DNA of 64,000 nucleotides, from assembly GCA_030141605.1 (NCBI GenBank), contig JAQGDQ010000439.1, positions 1 through 64,000 on the forward strand, written 5' to 3'. The notes under the pieces were generated by a model. It worked only from the letters and a program-made list of their open reading frames with translations, made no database searches and was not told where the DNA came from. This DNA is from Tubiluchus corallicola (lineage: Eukaryota > Priapulida > Priapulimorpha > Priapulimorphida > Tubiluchidae). A program made the position numbers and the translations under genes. Of the stretch, positions 13,102-23,481 are shown in pieces. The stretch's first letter is position 1. Each line of letters begins with the position of its first letter.

Positions 13102-14617
13102 ATGATGTTATCCGAACAGGAAGTTAACTTTAGTAATGAAACAGTGCCAGAATTTCTGCCTCCATGGCTGCCGATTGGAATCTTTTATCGGGTATTAGCA
13201 ATGTTTTGACAAACTTGAGATTTACTTTTGTAGAACTGGTTGTAAACTTTACGATTAGCTGTCGTGTCTGTATTAATTGAATATTGTTCTTTAATGCCGA
13301 TTTTCGAGAATGCTGTTGTTCATGTTACTCGCTTCTGCTGCTATTGTGTGGTCGTAGTCATTGTCGTCATTGTCATCGCCGCGTGATTGTAATGATCCTT
13401 TTTATTGCTGTTTTTATTTTTGTTTTTGTGGTTGTTGTTGTCGTAAACATTTTGTAGTTTTTTGTAAACATTTTCTTAAATGGTTAAATTAATTATTATT
13501 ATTGTTGCTGTTGCTGTTGCTGTTATTTTGTTGTTGTTGTTGTTGTTGTTGTTGTTCTATCAACATTGCTGCCACCGTTATCATCGTTGTTGTTGTTTTC
13601 CTGTCCTTAATAATCGCTGTAATTGCTGTTGTCACTATTGTTCTCGCTCATTTCTGCTGCTGATGGCATGCCTTGCTATTGTTTTTTCTATTTGCCCAAA
13701 GTAGTTATACCAATTGAGCTCTGCAATGTTTTCTAATTGATGACATTTTTTAAATTTTTCAGATTTTTTTGTCCTTTGCAATTGTTTTGCTGAACGCAAC
13801 TGTGATTATTGCCATTTTAAAAGAACGACATTCTGAATTTCGTCAAATAAAGTACTTGTTTGTCATAACTCTTGCTACAGCTAACCTCATGGTTGGAGTT
13901 CTGTATGTCATGTATGTAATCATACGTACAGTCAAAGCTTTGCACATACTGGAACTGTGCATCACTTATTGGGGATTATTGTTTGCCGCTGGACAAGTAT
14001 CTAACATCACACTGCTATCCATAGCCACAGACCAGTACATAGCTATTGTCCATCCGTATCTTTACGAGAAAATAGTCACTGAGCACAGAGCAAAAGTATG
14101 TATCTTGATTTATGTCCCTGTTTCGGTCTTCTACTCATTACTAGTTGTTATAAACGATGCTGAGACTAGTCAAGGGTGTCGTTTTGTAAACGTATATCCA
14201 TTTGAGATGTTAATATCAATGAACTTAACATTGGTTTACATTCCTTTCGTTATCATGGTTGTCCTGTACACTCGAATTTTCTTCATTGCACGTCGACACA
14301 TTCGGTCCATTCAAGCTCAAGCTGAGCAAGTCAGTGTCGAAGCCCAGCCTGGAAACGTGAAGAAATATAAAAAGGAAATTAACATTGCAGCAACATTTGC
14401 TCTGCTTGCTGCCATTTTTTTCTTCAGCAACCTATTTTTCTTCACACAATCGGCCATTAACATTGCCCAAGGAAAATTCGTGTACAATATACAAAAATCT
14501 GGATCACTTGTGATCATGAGAGTGGGTTCCGATCCAATCATTTATGCATTACGACATCAGCAGTTCAGGAAGGCATTCAAAAGGGTTTATACTAATTGCT
14601 TTAGACAAGTTGACTAG
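13102..14617 (+). CDS. Class A (rhodopsin-like) GPCR, 314 aa, two exons
   Basis: Exon 1 is 13102-13191 (30 codons, start MMLSEQEVNFSNET with two N-glycosylation sequons) and exon 2 is 13763-14617; the GT-AG intron is phase 0 and splits TM1. Seven hydrophobic segments follow. Landmarks: LATANLMVG in TM2, Cys in LELCITYW and in QGCRF for the usual TM3-ECL2 disulfide, TDQYIAIVHP at the end of TM3 (DQY in place of DRY), a basic third loop, FFFSNLFFF in TM6 and DPIIYALRHQQFRKAF in TM7 and helix 8 (DPxxY for NPxxY). It is a plasma-membrane receptor coupling to G proteins; the ligand cannot be told. It resembles the amine/melanocortin/adenosine-like receptors expanded in cnidarians and placozoans. 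A second ATG at 13105 is an alternative start. A broken relative lies at 18945-19210. Confidence 0.9.
13424..13558. repeat. (TTG)n-rich stretch in GPCR intron
   Basis: Imperfect GTT/TTG and GCT units in the intron between the two GPCR exons. The 74-residue frame through it is low-complexity and not a gene. Confidence 0.85.
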
Positions 14618-15009
14618 TGGATTCTGGTAATGTCATTTTCTTCACTGCTGACCACAACAAATGTGCCACCCTTGGACACTTCTGTTAGTACCCAAACTAG
14701 ACAGCGTCAAGTGTCAACATTTCATGGTAATGTGTCGCAAAAATAACGCAGCAGTTTGAAAGGGTCCCAAATGCTTATGTGATTTGTGGCGTTAGTTACC
14801 AGTACGTGAGAGCAAATTTAAGCAGAGAACAAATCCAGCACTGGTTTTCGTAAGGGCCGAATTGACGTATGTATATCACTGGTTAGCAGAAGGATTAGAA
14901 ATAATAAAAAAGGGTGAGCAAAATTAACAGTAGTAGATGAGTGTTTGAAGACTTTGTAACTGCAATGGGGTTCTACACAGCTTGTTGGTCCTAGTTATAG
15001 ATAATCCGC
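14618..15009. other. 3' flank of GPCR, no gene seen
   Basis: Non-coding sequence between the GPCR stop codon and LINE copy B; no further exon recognised. Confidence 0.5.
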
Positions 15010-15885
15010 TAGATGTTGAGCCCATGCCCAATGCAATGTTATACACATTGGGAATGCTAATCCGGGCCATGAATATCACTTCTTTGGCTCTTATTTACCC
15101 GTCGAAACAAGTGTGCGTGATCTTAGTGTTATAATTTCTCATGACCTGAAATGGACAAACCCATGCATTGAGGTAGCTACTAAAGCCAATAGAATTACAA
15201 ATATGTTGTTTAGAATGTTTTCTACTGTTGATAAAGACATGTTCTTAAAATCGTTCATAGTTTACGTAAGACCTATTCTAGAGTATTGCTCGCCAGTCTG
15301 GAATCCAGCTTTATTGGGGAATGATGACCGCATTGAAAGTGTACAGCGATACTTTACTCGACGCCTGTTTTATAGATGTAATTTAATGCATATGCCATAT
15401 CCTAAGCGTCTGGAGATTCTGCATCTAAAGTCTTTAGAGGAGAGACGCATTCAAAAAGATTTATGCTATCAAATTAAACACAGAGAATTTGATGCCGACT
15501 TTGACAAATTTTTACCCATGTATATTGCAATAGAACAAAGGCAAAATCATTCTCTGAAGATTTCCGTGCGTCGAACAGCTAAAGTATCATTTTGCCAATT
15601 TTTCTCAAATCGTGTTGCACCGATTTGGAACTCATTGCCTGCATATGTTGATGGTGCACAAAATATTAATTTATTTAAAAACCGCTTATATAAAGTTAAC
15701 TTGCATAAATTCCTTGCACACAATAGACACATGTAAGCAGTTAATCTCTTTGTGTCTTTACCACACTCTTGTGAATATTTTATTTGTTTGTTTTTGCCAG
15801 CGTGTTTTATATTATATTGTTTTTACTGTAGACTGTATTTTACTATTGGGTGTGAATAAAATAAAATACAAAATAAATGCCTGTG
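15010..15885 (+). mobile_element. LINE copy B, RT C-terminal fragment
   Basis: One open frame runs from about 15025 to 15736 and encodes the part of a LINE ORF2 after the catalytic core: RDLSVIISHDLKW, KANRITNMLFR, VRPILEYCSPVWNP, IESVQRYFTRRL and a final PIWNSLP ... FKNRL. This order is typical of CR1-like elements. The copy is 5'-truncated before the FADD motif. The short 3' UTR ends in A-rich units (ataaaataaaatacaaaata). The long intact frame suggests it is younger than copies C, D and J. Confidence 0.88.
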
Positions 15886-17524
15886 TGAGCGTTGGTCGTA
15901 CGGGGCTTATATGCCTTTCCTGTAATTAGTGCGTCCTGTAATTAGTTGTCGGAATATAGTGACGCAGACTAGTGATCGCGAAGCTTTTTAAATTTCCGTG
16001 CCCGTCGTGGATCTATAGTCAGTAAGTTTGTCTAGCGAGCCTGGATTCTGATTTTCACCACAGCATAACTGTCGTTGTTATTATTCTATGTTGGCTTTGG
16101 CAATGATTCTGTAGATTCTGACAATAAATGTTTAAACCGTTAATTATATATTGCGTTTTTTAAAGACAGTCTCATGTCAATCCCACTGAAATGCCGAAGA
16201 GACCCACAGACTATTTAAATTCCATATACCATTTTTGCAACAGCCAGCTCTGCCTACATGAAATTCCAAACAAAAGTTTAGGACGGGAAAAATAACAATA
16301 ATAAAGCCATTTTATGTTGTTATGCACAATATATACCCTCTATTTGCAAGGGAAACTTCTACTTGCATACACAGTTACACATTTAAGATTGCGGCTACAA
16401 AGTTAATGTATAGTCCCTAAACATGATAATTTCAACAGGAAAACAAAAAATAATAAAAAAAAATCACTTAAATTTACAGTGTCATTGGATACGCAAGAAT
16501 AAGGGTGAAAAAATTACATACAGAGTCTGACTTATATATCAAACTTTATGCAAATAGCTATAATTAAATAATGGAAACTGCATTTCCAAATTAATCTATA
16601 ATGTTTTTAGTAATCAAACCTTTAATAACATTTGCAAGTGCATAACAAGCATTTTTGCTCGATAGCAGTATAATATCTTTTAGATCAAAACTTGGCATAG
16701 CTATTCTTATTTGTTTTTGTATGTTTGTTCTTACTAAGGGCATAGAAAAATTCAATGTGTTGGCGTTTGTATGTCTGTCTTACAAACACACCTATTGGTG
16801 TCCGTTAGGCTTACTAAATTGTAAAAACTATTGCAATCATGTCCTAGGAGCAAATTTAGTGCAGCTGATTCTGTTCAGCGTCCGTGCATTTCTGTGCGTA
16901 ACTTAAGTGGATTAGGAAATACTGTAGATTTATTTCTGCCACTAAATATTTTCTACCTCCGATGTTGAACTCTTTTGGACCACAAAGATATGAAAAAATG
17001 GGACAGATAGAAATACTTGTAGAAGAATGGAAGGCAGTAAACCGTGCAGAGCAAAATGTATAAAATTAACAGGAGAATTTAAATGAACGATAATGCCAGT
17101 TTCTAAATAAATTGTAAAAATCAATATTGTTTTTTTGGAGTGTCAGTTCAAACCAAATGTGGACTGTGGAGGGCGTCAAGGGCTGATACTGTCACAACTT
17201 TACTGCTAAATTTATATAAACAATATTGTATACTGCATTAATTATAATACTATTAATAATAATAATAATAATAATATGAATATTAATAATAATAATAATA
17301 ATAATTGTAATACCTATAATGCCAGAAATAATATATTATTTCAAATAGTGGATGACACATCAAAATGCTTGAATACTGTTTCACTACAAAAATTAAGTTG
17401 TAAAACGTTTAAAACGCCACTATGACTGTCGCACATTAATGGGAAATAGCAGTCTAAAAATTATAAGGAAAAGGACTGGGTGGCAGTTGGGATAGATAGC
17501 ACAAGGAAAAAGAGAGAGAGATTT
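15886..17524. other. No gene recognised
   Basis: AT-rich sequence with an (AAT)n tract at 17254-17305. An 83-codon frame at 16655-16906 has no recognisable domain and looks like chance. Confidence 0.6.
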
Positions 17525-18905
17525 TATTTCTTGATATTTTAGTTCATTTTACAAAATACAACATTATACATTTAAAATCAATTAAAAAATAAAATAAAGA
17601 CATTTACAAAAAATTAATAACGATGAATAAATGAGATCGTTACAGCGAAAGAAAAGTTACACAATAATAATGAATTAATGGAACAATACTGGTACAACAG
17701 AAATCGAGTTAATTACAGTGTAAAGCTGTACGCCAATTTCTTCTAGTACGACCTGTAAACGCTATATCACAGTTTAATATGTACCTATATAATTGATTTT
17801 GATTACTATTTAATCTTTTCTGTAGACTATAGACATATTTTGTATGTATAACTACGTCGTAATAAATTAATCCATAGCTTACACACAGCGTTCTAGCACT
17901 AGCATCAAATGGTTGATTAAAAAGTTTGTGTAATGATGTATTATAAGCAACTTTTAAAGCATACAAATTATAATTATAGTAGTTGCGCCAGGTAGCCATG
18001 CAGTAAAAGTTCGTACAGCAAGAAGTGAATAAAAAATTGTTTACACGAACTGAACAGTAACTAAATTTGCATGTTAACTGGTTAGCTCTACAATAAAATA
18101 AGGACCGCTGCCGGAGAATGTCTTGGTCATCTTTATTATCACATGATGTAATGCGCCCTTTTCAGGCATTACATTACAGATAAGTACTTTTCTTTACCAA
18201 AGGCCTGTACAGCGTTACTATTTGTTGAGTATGTAGTAAGTTAGCAGCTGAACAATATTTCAGTATCTGTGAGTTTTAGAAACAATTTAAAATAATTAGC
18301 TCTGGCATATGCTTTAGCAGCACCTATAAATGAAAGCTGTACGGAATTGCCCTGGTAACATAATAATCTATTATTTCTTTTAGGGTGTTAACACATATTT
18401 CTGTGTCAAGTTTCTCAGTGAAGCCAAACTGATTAGGCGTGGATACAAAACAGGTTTTATAGCGCCCCAAAATATCGTTTTCCTTGATTTTGCAAATAAC
18501 TGCAGACAGAGCAACACGCCTATAGTTGTTTTTTGCAGTAATTTCGATATATTTTGTACTTGGAACTAAAGCTGACAATGTCATAGAATTAGGTATATAG
18601 CAATGCATGCCAAGTAAAACAAAGCCAATTGAATACATAGTAAATAAGGAGCATAAACAAAATGTCCAATTTGTAAGCCATTGGACCCAGGTGATTTGCC
18701 CAGCGACATGTTTTTAATAGCGCAAATATTAGAGTTAAGTTTAGTTTGTAGCTGTTTGGCGAGGTCCGTATTGTCAACAGAACTAAATAATTCTTTATAA
18801 TGGCCAACCCGCATATCACATATATCAGGCTCTCCGGTTACGTTATGACTACTTGTCGGAAGTGGGATCTTTGAATTAGTTTCTAATTTTACGCCATCTT
18901 GTCTG
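17525..18905 (-). mobile_element. LINE copy C, internally deleted
   Basis: Reading down from 18905: pre-RT linker (GHYKELFSSVDN, MSLGKSPGSNGLQ), RT fingers (MTLSALVP, KNNYR-x-VALS, TPNQFGF, near 18590-18400), then a jump to the C-terminal part (LYALKVAYN, RTLCVSYGLIYYD at 17999-17709). The catalytic FADD region between them is absent, so the copy has an internal deletion. The 3' end is at about 17525 with an AATAAA followed by a TC-rich tail. Copies H and I in this window belong to the same family by their AYNN and MC-x-NL-x-LPQF-type segment. Confidence 0.82.
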
Positions 18906-18943
18906 CCATAATACCGTCTTTATGCATTTTGCACTCCCATAGA

Positions 18944-19090
18944 GCATATTGCTATTGCTCTATCAGTACATTGCTATTGTTTTACCTATTAGTACATTGC
19001 TATTGTCTTACCTATTAGTACATTGCTATTGCTCTATCAGTACATTGCTATTGTCTTACCTATTAGTACATTGCGTCTTACCTATCAGTG
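18944..19090. repeat. Short tandem repeat built from a GPCR codon block
   Basis: Six imperfect copies of the block cattgctattg begin at 18945, 18969, 18995, 19021, 19043 and 19069, spaced 22-26 bases and joined by alternating tcttacctattagta and ctctatcagta linkers. The block is the DNA that encodes YIAIV in the TM3 motif of the GPCR fragment. Confidence 0.85.
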
Positions 19091-19210
19091 TGAGAAAATA
19101 GTTGCTGCTTTTAGAGCAAAAGTTGCCATCTTGATTTATGTGACTATCTATCTAGTTTACTTGCAATTGATTGTTTTCGTCAATGACAAGGTTGGATTAC
19201 CCTATAAGGG
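18945..19210 (+). pseudogene. GPCR fragment related to the 13102 gene
   Basis: Bases 19062-19205 match the TM3-TM4 stretch of the intact receptor: QYIAIV, then CEKIVAAFRAKVAILIYV (intact gene: YEKIVTEHRAKVCILIYV) and a VND loop, ending in a G-run. TM1-2 and TM5-7 are absent and the reading frame upstream is scrambled by tandem copies of the QYIAIV segment. It is a decayed duplicate, not an exon of the intact gene. Confidence 0.78.
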
Positions 19211-19259
19211 GGGGGGACATACCATACTCTGCATTGCGGACTTTAAAAAAGAAGGCTAG

Positions 19260-19919
19260 GAATTAATGCAAGTTAGGCACCCCTGCAGCTGGTACGTTCG
19301 GGACATTTAGCTACAGCTGCATCTAAAACTGTTGTGGGAGAAGCTCAACTTTTCATTAGTTAGCAGGAGAAATATTGGCCTGGTTCTAGATTTTGTTATT
19401 GTCAATTGAAATTGCTAGTGAATCTTGGAAATCTATAGTCTAGTTTCGTTTATAGGAAGAAATGCACAATGCTTACATCTATGAGTTGCTGATTAAACCG
19501 TTTTGCAATCAAGAAAATATGCAGCTTAGTTTATTTTATGGCTTTGCAAGTTTATGGCTTTGCAACTATTTGATTAACTTTATATAAGAGCAAAACGAAA
19601 TGTTTTCTTTTCTGGCCAGTTTTTTTTATAAACCTCAATGAGATCTTCACAGTCAAAATTAACTCAAATGTGATCAAAACTTAATCAATGCAATATTAGT
19701 GGTTATATATTTGTGGTTATAGTCATGGTTAAAAAATACCATTTGGACTTATGTAATTCTAAGCTAACTGGCTTATTATACTTATATCTTTGTATTTTTA
19801 TGAAAAATGATTTTTTGGCTACTAGAAGTATTAATTTCGTGTCAAAATAGCTGCTGCTCTGCAAATTTGTGTTTATGAAAAAGTGCAATCAGTTTATATG
19901 CTGATTAGGCATTACTTAT
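19260..19919. other. No gene recognised
   Basis: AT-rich, no coding or repeat signature seen. Confidence 0.5.
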
Positions 19920-20875
19920 GACTGTCATGCAGGAATACAAAACAACAGAGAGCGCTTGGAGCAAATACTAGCACTACATCTACTAATCGAATATGCGAAA
20001 GTGAAAAGAGTAAAATTTTGGATATTCTTTGTTGATTTTAAACAAGCCTACGATAGATATCCCGGAATAAGCTGATCTATTTACTGAAAAATGCTGGGTG
20101 TGGTCGAAGATTTTTGATAACGATTAGAGAAATGTATAAGAGCACACGTTTAGCATTAAGAACTGCTATCGTTGATACATCAATTGGTGTGAAGCAGGAA
20201 GGGCCAACGAGTTGTTTGCTCTTTGTGTTTTAACTAGACTTCATGGTACTTAAGATTTGCGTGTACGGAATAGATGGCTTCCTTGGAAATCTCCGCACGC
20301 TTTTACTGATGGACGACACTGCTATAATTTCTATCAGTAAACAAGCATGTGCTGCAAAATTTGAATTATTACTGGAGTTTTGCAAGGATTACGGCATGGT
20401 GGTAAACAAAGACAAGACACAATTTATAGTCATTAATAATTCCCTAAGCATTTATGTCTTACTCTAATTATATTCCAAAGGATTTACGCGAGGTGATTAG
20501 AAGGAAGGGTTTAACAAAAACACGTTTTCAGACTTATGTATCTCTCATTCCGTCACTTAAACAGTACCAGGCATATACTAATATGGCCGATCGCTGCAAA
20601 TTAATTTCAGCCGGTTTGTTTTATCTGCACATCACTTGAAAGTTGAAACAGGAAGATGGGCAAGACCCCCATTTGCGAAGATGAAGTACAAGATGAGTAA
20701 TTCATAGTAACAAGACGTAGAGTAACAGAAGGAGTGCGAACAAAATGCAATATGACTTTTAAAAGCACAGACGATCTGTATAATTTAAAAGTGGAAACAT
20801 GTGCAAAAGTAATTACAGATATACTAAATTTATTGCCATGATAATCTCGTTACAATACTATTGTATAGTATAAAC
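19920..20875 (+). mobile_element. LINE copy D, different RT lineage, decayed
   Basis: Frameshifted RT of another lineage: NRERLEQILALHLLIEYAK then FFVDFKQAYDR (20020-20055), IREMYKSTRLALRTAI, GVKQEGPTSCLLF, LLMDDTAIIS (catalytic box, about 20310) and MVVNKDKTQF; then the C-terminal part RLQTY-like FQTYVSLIPSL, YTNMADRCKLISA and HLKVETGRWARPPF, ending with a stop after ILNLLP near 20840. Several frameshifts and stops; inactive. Confidence 0.82.
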
Positions 20876-21432
20876 GTAATGATGTATGTAGAATGAATAT
20901 TTACTGTTATTATTATTATTATAACTATTATGTTGTGAAGTATTACCTGGACTAATGTCCATAAACTACTACTACTACTACTAATAATAATAATAATAAA
21001 CTAACATGATTTAAGATAACAGTGTGAATTGCCTGAGGTGGGCAGGGCACAAAAATGCTTCTGTATAATTTGAAATTCGTCCATGTTTGCTTGACAGAAG
21101 ATAAAGATAAAATGACTTCGGAAGAAATTATAAGGATATATTAAGTTGTGCACCATTATGCCCATAGTAAATGAACCTTTATGGCTTGCAGCACTCGGTT
21201 ACGATTGTAGCTTTTCATCCTTTTTATAAGGTTTGCTTTGTCCAAAGTTTAATTTTGTCCATTTGCTTTGTCATTAGAAATCCTTGTCAATCCTTAGAAA
21301 TATATGCAAGCGACAAGAAGCCCAAAGCTGTTTAAAATGTCAAACAACTACGACAGCTTCAAGTTTGTGGCAGTGAATAATATGGTCGCTGCACATCATC
21401 TTTTTCCGCAGAAAGTATTAGAAGCAAAATAC
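20876..21432. other. 5' flank of the Gypsy element
   Basis: AT-rich with short (CTA)n and (AAT)n runs near 20965-21000. No gene seen. Confidence 0.5.
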
Positions 21433-21818
21433 TGTACTGCAGGGCTGTGATGGGATAGTGTAATACTGGCAGGGGAATACAGCAGACTTCTCAGGTGTGC
21501 GTGTGAACGTGGCTTTAACTAGCACATAGACTCTTATTCTGATCTTGTGTTAGTGGGAGCCACTAGTCACGTGCACACCTGAGCTTATAAAAAGGGTAGG
21601 TCTGCTGTAGATTCTTGTCAGTGGTCGTCTCATCTCATCTCAGCTCTGTTCGCACTTCAGGCTTTGCTCCATTCGGTAAGCTATTTGAAACTTTTTGTTT
21701 TGGTAATAAATCGTCATTTTTATTTTATTCATTTTGGTTTTGGTTTTTGAGACATGCCGCACAAGTGTAGGCCGCGGTGCTATCCGTTCTGCCTCCACTA
21801 AAAGCGGAAAGCAGTCCA
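21433..21818 (+). repeat. 5' LTR
   Basis: Begins TGTACTGCAGGG and matches the 3' LTR to 31984. Ends just before the primer binding site; the exact end is 21813 (…GCA) or 21818 (…TCCA), since the 3' LTR departs after GCA. Confidence 0.9.
21586..21593 (+). promoter_or_regulatory. LTR TATA box
   Basis: TATAAAAA about 150 bases into the LTR, conserved in the 3' LTR (cttataaaaaggg). An AATAAA at 21705-21710 is a plausible LTR poly-A signal. Confidence 0.6.
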
Positions 21819-21819
21819 C

Positions 21820-21837
21820 TGGTGTCAGAACAAGTGG
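21820..21837 (+). other. Primer binding site
   Basis: TGGTGTCAGAACAAGTGG directly after the 5' LTR. It starts with TGG (complement of tRNA CCA) and resembles the TGGTGTCAGAAGTGGG sites of many Gypsy-group elements, with an extra CA inside. Confidence 0.75.
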
Positions 21838-21838
21838 G

Positions 21839-22565
21839 ATGTTACCCTCATCTGAGCATGCCGATTATTGTACTATGGTTGATGTTGACTTAGAACGGTT
21901 ACAACACCGTCAGCTTGCCGATTTTCTATTAGAACAGAGTGTGTATTCTTCTAATGGTCAAGAATTAAGGGGCGCTGCCTTAGATTCTACGGAACATTGC
22001 TATAGTTTTGATGTTAGTTGTACTAATAATGAGGATGTATTGTCGATCTGTGCTTGTAATACAACTAATCCTTTTGTTACTTGCCCTGTGCATAACCTTT
22101 GTACTGAAAAAGAGGCAAAGCCAAGGTCAGCTACCTTTGCTACCTGCTACTTCACAACATTCCGCTTCCCAGCCTAGCGCGAGTACTTGGGGCATGTCTA
22201 ATATTGATTTTCTTTCAGGGCACGCGGCTAGCGATCCAAATGCAGCATTGGGCACGCGAGTTAGTCCAAGTAATCAAAATTTTGGGCAAAACTTCGCGCC
22301 AGATACTTATCAAATCAGACAACAGTTGTCTAGTATTTCTGAGAGTTTTCAAGACCTGAGAAATGTGGTTGCTACGCTGCCTCAGGCAATTTCCAGTGCC
22401 ATTTTGGATTTTACCGCATGTCGCGAACCAGAGACGCATACAACAGGTGATACTTTGGCAAAGAAGCCTCTTTTGGGTTCTACCCCTGTAATGGCGAATA
22501 CTGACACTGCTGACGCGCAGCATCAAAATCAAGGGTCTAGCCAGATTCAAAATGGACAGAACGCA
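21839..22565 (+). pseudogene. Gypsy gag-like frame, broken
   Basis: An ATG at 21839 opens a frame (MLPSSEHADY..., DLERLQHRQLADFLLEQ) that shifts near 22120 into a second frame ending with a Gln/Asn-rich stretch (ISESFQDLRNVV, HQNQGSSQIQNGQ). No capsid or zinc-knuckle motif is recognised; the gag call rests on position after the LTR. Downstream sequence jumps straight into RNase H at about 22565, marking the deletion point. Confidence 0.65.
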
Positions 22566-23481
22566 GTAGACGTGAACTCCTGGCCGTGATAAAAGCCGTG
22601 ACCAACTTCCATCACTATCTTTACGGAAAACTCTTTTCTATACGTACCGACCATGCGGCACTTCGCTGGCTTCGCACGCTTAAGCGCCCGGAAGGACAAT
22701 TAGCTCGATGGCTTGCAAAATTGGACCAATATCAGTACAAGCTAGAGCATAGGCCCGGCAAAAGTCACGCGAATGCAGACGCGCTGTCTAGACGGCCATG
22801 CGAACACGAATGCTCTCATTGCAACAAACGTGAAATAAAATTTGAGACTCTGAGAACAGCTGACAATTCAGAAGCTGAAAATGCCTTACAGCCCGCCTTA
22901 GGAAGTAAAATTGACAGTGAAATTAATCAGGCATCAAAATGTGTGAAACCAGAAATCACTGAACCGGCAAAATTTGTCAAAGTCGGTACAACTTTGCGTG
23001 ATACTGAATTAGATTTTAAAGAAGGTCAATTAAATGATAAAGATCTAGCACCAGTCATAGCGTTTCTTGAAACGTCAAGCGAAAAACCAACATGGGAACA
23101 GCGATCACCTCTTAGTAGAGACGCTAAAGCGGTTTTAGCGCATTGGGACACACTGCGTTTAAGAGATGGCATTTTGCAGCGGAAATGGGAAAGCCCTGAA
23201 GGGAGTCTTTTTCGCTGGCAATGGTTAGTCCCTCGCGCTTTTCGTGAAAAAGTTTTAACGGAAATGCATTCATCTCCAACTGCAGGCCATTTTGGACAAA
23301 ACAAAACTCTCGATTTACTGCGGCAGCGCTTCTTTTGGCCGGGAATGCGGCAAGATGTTGAAATATGGACGCGAACTTGCGAAATTTGTTGCAAGAAAAA
23401 GGGACCGCAGCGAAAACCTCGTGCACCTTTACAATTATACCGTGTTGGCGCGCCTATGGAACGAATCGCCATTGACCACAT
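22566..23481 (+). pseudogene. Gypsy pol: RNase H end and integrase zinc finger
   Basis: Frame starts RRELLAVIKAV and contains TDHAALRWL and HRPGKSHANADALSR, hallmarks of the Ty3/Gypsy RNase H C-terminus, then a variable linker and the H2C2 finger (H-x3-H around TAGHFG, C-x2-C in TCEICC). It reads without a stop up to the codon for the first integrase-core aspartate, where LINE E begins. Confidence 0.9.

Noticed and set aside
16655-16906. 83-residue open frame
   Set aside because: No domain, no splice context and composition typical of random AT-rich sequence.
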